Part shown: positions 56,449 through 64,000 of the stretch, piece after piece | Numbering within the stretch: the first letter of the stretch is position 1 | How the letters are laid out: each line of letters opens with the position of its first letter | Assembly: GCA_903813345.2 (NCBI GenBank) | Contig: CAIIXF020000001.1 | Coordinates: 34,875,366-34,939,365, forward strand | Direction: 5' to 3' | Length of the DNA: 64,000 nucleotides | From: Owenia fusiformis | Taxonomy: Eukaryota > Annelida > Polychaeta > Sabellida > Oweniidae | Made by a program: the position numbers and the translations under genes | The notes under the pieces: generated by a model | Seen by the model: the letters and a program-made list of their open reading frames with translations, nothing else | What the model was told of the DNA's origin: nothing | Database searches by the model: none

Positions 56449-58730
56449 CACCTGACACTTTGCTGCCAATACACAATAACATTTACAATATACAATATTG
56501 AAATATACAAATATATAACATAGATACAATATAACAAATAAACAAAATGTTTAAATTATATTGCACTCAACATCATTCAATATTTGTATAGTATTTAATC
56601 TTCATCATGTGAACTGATAACATTTTCTAATAACCTCAAATATACAATATAACAAATATACAATACAACAAATAAACAAAATGTTTCAATGGCAGTAGTT
56701 TGATGTATTTATATATCTTCTTCAGGTAAATTGATAACGTTTTCTTGAAATCTCAAATATACAATATAACAATACAATATATTTTATCAAATGTGTATTT
56801 ATATTATCCAGGTTTTGAAGATTTTTGTCTCACCATTTCATGCAAAAACAAAGTAAAGCTAAACAGAGATTATAAACACTTCAGCCTAATTAATATTCTG
56901 TCACTTTGTTACATTTACATGTACCTCATGGATTACCTGCCAACTTTGATACAAGAGCCCCAATACACATTAATTACCTGCATATAATTTTCTTATTTGA
57001 CACCTCATCTCCTAAAATATCATATTTGACAAGTACTTTCCGGACTAATCTATTTTCAAATAATTCAGTGTAAAATGCCACTACCCTCTTAATACACTGT
57101 TAATATTTATTTCAGAATAAAGCTTTGTAGTAATTATTTTCACCATTTGCGGCCATAATTGTAATGTTGCCCACCTTTTGCTGCTTTTCAACCTTTATTC
57201 GTTCTGACCAACTTCCTAAACAATGTGTAGATATGGCAGAATTTCATTTTCAGGATATGTGTATTTTCGTATTCTTACCATTTCATTTATATCTGGAATG
57301 CATGTTGAATTTCTCTTTTGATCCACCTGTTTAGTTCTTGTTCCCCTGCACCTGATACAGCAATGTTCCTATACTGCCATAGCCTCCCTGTTGTTAATTG
57401 TAGTTACTCAAAAGTATACCTGGATGAAAATTCTCTAACATCAAATAATTTAGGGTAAAATACTCCAGGATCCAATTATCAAAATGAAAGATTTAGAAGG
57501 TGTATATTTATACTGCATTTTGGTGGGTTTATTTTTTAAAAGCTTTGAAGACATGTGAGGGAAGATTCACCTGTGCTAGGTAATAATTAGCTAATTGTTT
57601 ATGATAGGTATATACATCCATACACCTGTACATTACCTTACCATATATCATGCATCAGATACCCTTTTTCATATTTTACATCTTTAAGAGAGAGCTTCAT
57701 CCACACCTCTATTTATCTGAAATAATCCTTTGATCTAGAAATACAAAATCAAGTTAGGTCTTTCAAGACATAGCTACAGAATGAAATGCAGACACTCATA
57801 TTTTTGTCTATTTAAACTATTATATACATGGCATTAATTTCGTCAGAGGGTTGTTACTACTATATGCGTTTTGTGTCCCAAGGGTAGTCTTCCATTCACT
57901 TGGATCCCAAAACAGTCTTGACTTTGCACACCATGTTATTAATTAATTTCTGTAATAATGGATATTTTAGCATACCTGAGTTCCCCTGCCCTTCCACAGG
58001 TGTAACATTCTTGATTGTTCCTATTAATATCATATTTGTTTGTGTATTGGCATTTGCCTGCATAAATCATTATATGGTGGACTACCATAAGGAGAAACAA
58101 GTGAAGATGGGTTACAGTTTTGACTTTGATGCTTTTAAAATACTATTGTAAAATGAAGCTTTTTATGAATTTTATCACTGTTTTTTTTTTATTTACTTTG
58201 AATGCGAAATGTAACATTTTGATTTTCTGACTATATATTGTCTAATGATTGGCCATTAGCTAAAGCAAGGAATTATTGCAAAATGTACAGATAAGTTGAG
58301 TTTTTGTAGAGAGTTAACAGAAAGTAATACTGCAGGCAGGATTCTTTGTTCCTATTTTCATCTGTGAGTAAACATAGTTTAACATAAATGGTCAGATGAG
58401 CAAAAGCAATTTCTTCATTTCTTTCATCTTGGATGCTTATATTATATCTGTACCTTCATAGTAAAAATCTTCCATAAGGATTGTCAGGTGCCCAGGTGAG
58501 TGATACAGGTTTAGAACAGGCTCATTTCACCTGTTAGGTCATAACAGTTGCATCCTTGGCTCTGCTTCATAGATTCAAGAAAAGAATGCTCTGTAGTAAT
58601 TACCTGTCAAGGTAAGTTAGCTTCTCGTTAACTGAACAGCCAGGTATAGTAAGGTACGGCTCAGGTGTATGCTTTGAAGGTACCTTCTGCACCTGTAGTG
58701 CATGTTTTCTGTACATGCTCAAAACAGGTG
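56449..58730 (+). promoter_or_regulatory. Dense CAGGTG/CACCTG E-box cluster
   Basis: Twelve exact CAGGTG or CACCTG hexamers at 56449, 57324, 57349, 57568, 57623, 57997, 58485, 58493, 58528, 58662, 58690 and 58725. Six of them fall in 246 bp. Two CAGGTA variants lie at 58601 and 58641. These are the preferred sites of ZEB and Snail repressors and some bHLH factors. At the local base composition I would roughly expect fewer than one. Candidate enhancer or silencer inside the presumed first intron. Confidence 0.45.
56495..56775 (+). repeat. Two-copy AT-rich tandem duplication, about 120-130 bp units
   Basis: ACAATATAACAAATAAACAA-AATGTTT recurs near 56527 and 56658, and TCTTC-TCA-GTGAACTGATAAC followed by CTCAAATATACAATATAAC recurs near 56600 and 56720. 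Confidence 0.6.
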
Positions 58731-59710
58731 AAGGCATATATTTTGAATCTTGATGCTGAGATTCCATACAGAATTTAGTAAAACTGAAACATAATCTAGG
58801 AAAAAGGACTACAAATGATGACCTTAGATTCTTGCTCCTTTACATGATCAAGTCTCCTGATTTCTTTGGGTGATTTCTAATAAATGCAAATCTGAATTTG
58901 GTCTTAGAATGCAGCAGCACCTGATGTCATTCAATCAAGCAGTTTAATGCTACCATGGCGCCAGAGTCTTCAGAGTACACAACATGGCGACCCTCACAAT
59001 GCTGACATCTTCAAATAATAGCATAAAATATATAACTATAAGAAAATAAATCTTGAAATCCTATCCTTGTATTTTGGATTCAGTTAGAGATTATATAAGT
59101 TAGATTTAAAAAAGTAGGTTTTGGCATCATCCAGAAATAGGGTTAGTGTTGTTAGGAAGGGTAGATTTATTGGGAGTTTGGTGAGGGTTTATATAGTCAC
59201 AGGAATGTACTCTTCAATTGTTTGTTATTCTATATAATGTCAGGCTGGCTCAGGTTCTCAGGGCACAGCGGGTATAAAGGTCAGAACCAAAGTTTTTTAT
59301 TTACAAAATCAACCAAAAGGTAAAACTCATGTTTACATGCTAAATCTTTGAACTAATTTTTGTAAGGTTTTAAAAGAATTTAGTTTTTATTTCACCCACT
59401 CCCTCTGCATTTTTGCATATTCCTGTATATATGTCTTCAGAAATCCTGATCAGATAATGAGAAAGTAGAGGAAGTAGATGTTTTGATTATTTTTAATGAA
59501 TATTTAATTGTTATATATTAAGTATGTAGGAGTTATGAAACTTCTTTCACTATGAAGAATCTGCAGTTTCCATTTTATCATCATTTCGGTCATACTTTGA
59601 TATTTCATTTCAGTTGAGTTACAATATGATTTTCATTTTTTGTTTATCTAAACAATCCCAGAATATATGAAATGGTTTAAAAAAGACCTATTACATATAT
59701 ATATATATTG

Positions 59711-61270
59711 TTGGCCTAGACACATCTGTCTGTCCGTCTGTATGTCCGACAGTTTTCTCCTAAACTGCTAGAGATGCCATCTTCAAATTTTCAGGGATAA
59801 CTAAAATCCTTGTCTGCAAACTTTAAGAAAACGGCTTTTCAGATGCTTTTAAAACTTTAAAATCTTGTTCAACTCACTTCATTCTACATCTGATTAGGTT
59901 TTGCACCTGTTAGCTCAGTCATGACAGCCATTTTGAATGTCTTAAGAAAAGTTGGCGGGCGATAATACTTTGTATCATTTTGAATGATGAATGATGTTTT
60001 TGAGTTTTCATACTTTTAACTATTTAGTAGCTTTATAAATAATTTCAGGTGTACTTGGTTAACAGTAGTTATATGTGATAATTTTGTAAAAAGAAATCAG
60101 CAAAAACTTGCAATCACTTTTTTATTGTCAGCCATTTTGGATTTTTCCATCCTAAAATCTTGTCTGTAAAGTCTTGTCTGCGCGTTTTCAGGTGAACCGT
60201 TTGGTAGATCAATTTCAAAGTTTCAGGGATGATTCTTAGTATGAAAATCTAGATCTGATTAGTTTTTTTGGCATTCTGAATAAATGACAAGTCAGCCATT
60301 TTGGATTTTCCGTCCTAAAATCTTGTCTACGCGCTTTCAGGTGAACTGTTCGGTAGATCAATTTCAAATTTTCAGGGCTGATTCTCAGTACAAAAATCTA
60401 GAACTGATTAGTTTTTTGGCATTCTGGGTAAATGTCAAAGCAGCCATTTTTGATTTTCCGTCCTAAAATCTTGTCTGTAAAGTCTTGTCTACGCGTTTCT
60501 GGTTAACTGTTTAAACGGATCAATTTCAAATTTTCAGGACCGGTTCTTAGTATGAAAATCTAGAACTGACTAATTTTGGGGTATTCTGGGTAAATTTTAA
60601 GGTGGCCATTTTGAATTTTCCGTCCTAAAATTGTGTTGGTAAAGTCTTATCTACTCATTTTCAGGATAACCATTTGACGGATCAATTTCAAATTTTCAGG
60701 GATGATTTTTAGTATGAAAATCTCGATCTGATTAGTTTTTCTGCATTCTGGGTAGATGTTAAGGCAGCCATTTTAGATTTTCTGTCTTAAAATCTTGTCT
60801 GTAAAGTCTTGTCTATGCATTTTCAGGTTAACTGTTTGAGGGATCAATTTCAAATTTTTAGGAATGATTCTTAGTATGAAAATCTAGAACTGATTACTTT
60901 TTCGTCATTCTGCGCAAATTTTAAGTTGGCCATTCTGGCTTTTCAGCCCTAAAATTGTGTCTGTGAAGGCTTGTCTACTTATTTTCAGGATAACAGTTTG
61001 ACGGATCAATTTCAAATTTTAAGGAATAATTTATAATATGAAAATCTAGAACTATTTAGTTAATCGGCATTCTGGGTAAATGTTAAAGCAGCCATTTTGG
61101 ATTTTCTGTCCTAAAATCTTCTCTGTAAAGTCTTGTCTTTGCGTTTTCAGGTTAACCATTTGAGGGATCAATTTTATTGCAAATAAATAAAACCAAAATC
61201 AATTTTTAATTTTCAGGAATGATTCTTAGGAGGAAAATCTTGCCTTTTCAACTGATTAGTGGCAGGCATT
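59711..61270 (+). repeat. Tandem array 3 with CTGTCCGTCTG head and 170-190-bp core units
   Basis: The head holds CATCTGTCTGTCCGTCTGTA and ATGTCCGACAG. About seven to eight units follow, each with AAAGTCTTGTCTACGCGTTT, GGATCAATTTCAAATTTTCA, GATTCTTAGTATGAAAATCT and GCATTCTGGGTAAATGTTAA followed by GCAGCCATTTTGGATTTTC. Structure resembles the two Helitron-like elements (head, TCCG tract, core with GCCATTTT), but clear TC/CTRR ends were not found. Confidence 0.7.
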
Positions 61271-62279
61271 CAGGTTGAAAAATTTGCAGTATATAGGATC
61301 ATCCATTGGTGGAGACATGTTGTACACATTTGTGTTCTTGCATTGGTTTAATATTTTTAAGGCATTCAAGTCAAAATCATAAATATTGATGATGAATGTT
61401 TGTTAAATAGAAAGCAATGGTTGTTAGTAGTTGACAAGGTTATATAACGACAAAGAAATGGGGATTGATGGTAAACAGGTTGTTAGGTGGTCCTCATCCC
61501 TGAGTTACTCTCCCCTTTAGTATATATTTCATCATTTTCACAATACTTCAAATTAATATGTAAAAGAAAAGTGATGGTGTAATTTGTAAAAGGGAAAAAT
61601 CTCTGTCAAAGTCGAGTTTGTTTTTGTTGTTGTTAAAAAAGGAAAAATATCAACATGTACAGGTAGAGTTCTTCACAGGAATTGTACCCGCCAAAAATTC
61701 CTCTGTGCAACTTAACACCTCAACCTGTTCACATTGACTTTCATTCTCTATAGGTACCAGATCTGATAAAGCCCTTGTAAATGTACTATGACAGTAGGTA
61801 AGATGAGTACATTTGAAAGGTAAGTGGTTGTCGCTATGAAACATTAAGCAGCTGATGGGGTTCTGGTCCAGGGGTGCTTTCTGTGACAGCAGCTAGGAAT
61901 ACCTGCGTATTGTGGGAAAATCCAGAAAACCAAACTCCAAAGTCATACGTTTTATTAACACCAGATGGATAAATGACGACAAAACAAAACTGTTCTATGA
62001 TCATAAACTTTCATCTTTACACCGATCTGGTTTGAATTAAAAAGCTGGTATGTTCTTTACCAACCTGCTAGAAGTTACACGTTTCTCATTTCTACCCTAA
62101 AATGACAATAGATATTTTTATTATCAGAGTGAAAGGATATTGGCTTATTAAATAATTGCTATTAAATAGAAGATAATAGAGGTACTATCTAAATCAACAC
62201 AACTACCAACTCCTATAACAATTATCTTTTATTAAGCTGTCTATTATTACAAAGGTATATTTCCAATAATTGTTTTCAA
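61271..62279. other. Presumed intron, unassigned
   Basis: No recognisable gene or repeat in this kilobase. Confidence 0.4.
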
Positions 62280-62785
62280 ACCGATTGGTGGATAGGTTAA
62301 TTAGAGTAGATCTCCTATTGGCTGATTGATCGCCGGGAGCTGAAGTTTGTTAGATAAATCCCAAGACTTGCTCACTGTCACCAATAGGTGTGTTTGTTTC
62401 TCAGAGTGGATCTGGAAGCTGTAATCTGAGCTCCAAGGTAGACTAATCACCAGGTCCAGCCTTGCTAGGATTTCCTATAGGGATTAACACTTGATCTAGT
62501 TAGGTTCTTATGTAGAGGTAACGTCAACCGTTGAGAGAACAGAGCAGAGAGGCAGCCACTAGACACACAGATTAGTTAGTGTAAAGAAACTGTGAGAACA
62601 CATCTTAGGTGTATTAGGACACATCAAAGTATGCAACTTCCTGCATGCTGGACATATAATTGAATATTCACGATTTGATAGTCAGTCAATTTGGAGGACA
62701 TTATATAGACATTATTAATTCTGTCTGATTCTATGGAGACTAATATTTTGAACAGAAACAATAACAACTAGAAACCAGAAAGGGT
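62280..62785 (+). promoter_or_regulatory. Possible alternative promoter and non-coding first exon
   Basis: Three CCAAT/ATTGG boxes (about 62284, 62317 and 62381) and a TGATTGAT at about 62322 precede a CAGAGCAGAGAGGCAGCC stretch, and the segment ends CCAGAAAGG before GTAAGT (about 62785). Multiple stops make it non-coding. Could be an alternative 5' exon of the RRKQ gene or chance. Confidence 0.25.
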
Positions 62786-64000
62786 AAGTTGAATATTACA
62801 ACCACATGTTAATTCAGAAATTTGTGAATTTAGTTGGTTTTAGTTATCAACATATAAATGATAGCAATTGATAATGAATAAATATGATGGTTTTCTGGAA
62901 TTGAAATTAGACATAATATGGTTTTATATATTAAAGTGGCACTTGTTTTTATTCAAGTCTGTACATATGTATGAAAGGAGTAAGTAGTAGGGAAAGTATG
63001 GGAGTAACCTCAAACAACTATTCAATCCATTTCTAAAGTAAAACATAATTTGGCCTGATTTTGGAATGTTTGAAAACATATTTATATGAATTATTTTGTG
63101 AGAAATCTTAGATTCAGAAATAGATCTCAATGATTGCTTATTGAAACTGAAAGACATTCAAAGCCAAAATATGTGGAGGAAAGATATGAAATATTTGTAA
63201 ATATATAGAGGATGAATATCATTTCTTTTTACTGTGTACTGTGTACAAAAATAGAACAACATAGGCAATTGATTTTACCTAATTTAGATGTAGTGAAAAT
63301 TTTGTCAACCTCATTTCTAGTACTAATACAACTTTAAAAGACACATAAGAATATTTATTTACCACTCATTCAAGAATCTAGAATAGTATATCTGTATTTT
63401 TAGTTTTGGTAGTGTTTATAATTTTGATATATAGTTTTTTCTATAGTTATGACTAATGTTAACATGTTATGATAATATGTTTCATTCAAAGTCATACAGG
63501 TTGTTACAACACACTGTTAGGATGGTTTCTGGAAAATCAAATTAAAATAAAAGTTTAAACAATTGACCAAATCAAATGTGACTGTTATTTTCTAAGAAAG
63601 TTTGAAGGTTAAGGCTGGCAAAGTAATTAATGACAATGTTACATTAGTGTACAGTTGAAACTTGACCCCACCTGGTGTCATGATGGAGCCCAGACCAGAA
63701 TCAAGCACTTGCATAAGTACCAGTTGTATAAACACGACTATAGCGTGGGTAATTAGGGCAGTAACTAATCATCTCTGACCCTAATGGTGCCTGAACCTTT
63801 CTCAGATACTCACATACTGATAGCAAAGCCATGTTTTTCTAATGTAATCTAAGCTTTTTCTTTGCTCTATTTGATAATTGTTTTTGCACTTTAGTTTCTC
63901 TAGATTAAGATTCCAGTTCATTGTTTATATAATTGAAATCAGGTAGTGCCGATAATAATAGAATGGTATGCAGTTTCTCGATTTGATAACATATAGTTTC
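62786..64000. other. Presumed intron to window end, unassigned
   Basis: AT-rich, short chance ORFs only, no repeats noted. Confidence 0.4.

Noticed and set aside
57900-58151. 83-codon ORF with a hydrophobic stretch
   Set aside because: No motif, no supported exon structure; likely chance in AT-rich DNA.

Overview
The window looks like AT-rich, intron-rich nuclear DNA from a non-vertebrate animal, probably a marine bilaterian. The reasons are spliced genes with consensus GT/AG sites, abundant Tc1/mariner- and Helitron-type non-autonomous elements, and a secreted CAP-EGF-ShKT protein. I cannot place the phylum from sequence alone. No bacterial-type operons, rRNA, tRNA or CRISPR array were seen. 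All splice structures below were assembled by eye, by matching reading frame, phase and GT/AG sites, without a homology search.

Region 1 (about 1-12,240, minus strand) holds a nine-exon gene for a secreted CAP-superfamily protein of about 342 residues: signal peptide, CAP domain, cysteine-rich hinge, EGF-like module, then ShKT module. Seven internal exons join in frame, and the start and a plausible stop both lie inside the window. Its introns are packed with transposon debris. This includes a 520-bp inverted-repeat element with a clean 5-bp target duplication, two Tc1/mariner-type elements that each end only 13-17 nt inside an intron, an 867-bp dispersed repeat, and a repeat family present in three different introns.

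Region 2 (about 12,240-16,990) is intergenic and carries inverted-repeat elements, a pogo-like miniature element, homopolymer G/C runs and degenerate GGCC-rich repeats.

Region 3 (about 16,990 to the window end, plus strand) starts with a probable promoter (perfect NRF-1 palindrome plus a CRE-like site) and a short first coding exon. That exon encodes the RRKQ-x-NPQ motif of N-terminal NuRD-recruiting zinc-finger regulators (ZEB, SALL, BCL11, ZFPM and TSHZ types). No further convincing coding exon follows, so the remaining 46.9 kb is best read as a giant first intron with possible regulatory elements. Notable parts are a 45-nt near-perfect palindrome, two Helitron-like elements filled with tandem ATGGCGGC repeats, a two-part tandem array broken by a second copy of the 867-bp repeat, a TGATTGAC cluster at 38.3 kb, a dense CAGGTG/CACCTG cluster at 56.4-58.7 kb, a third tandem array at 59.7-61.3 kb, and a possible alternative first exon ending near 62,785.

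The two genes run divergently and about 5 kb separates their start codons. Nothing suggests that they share a pathway.
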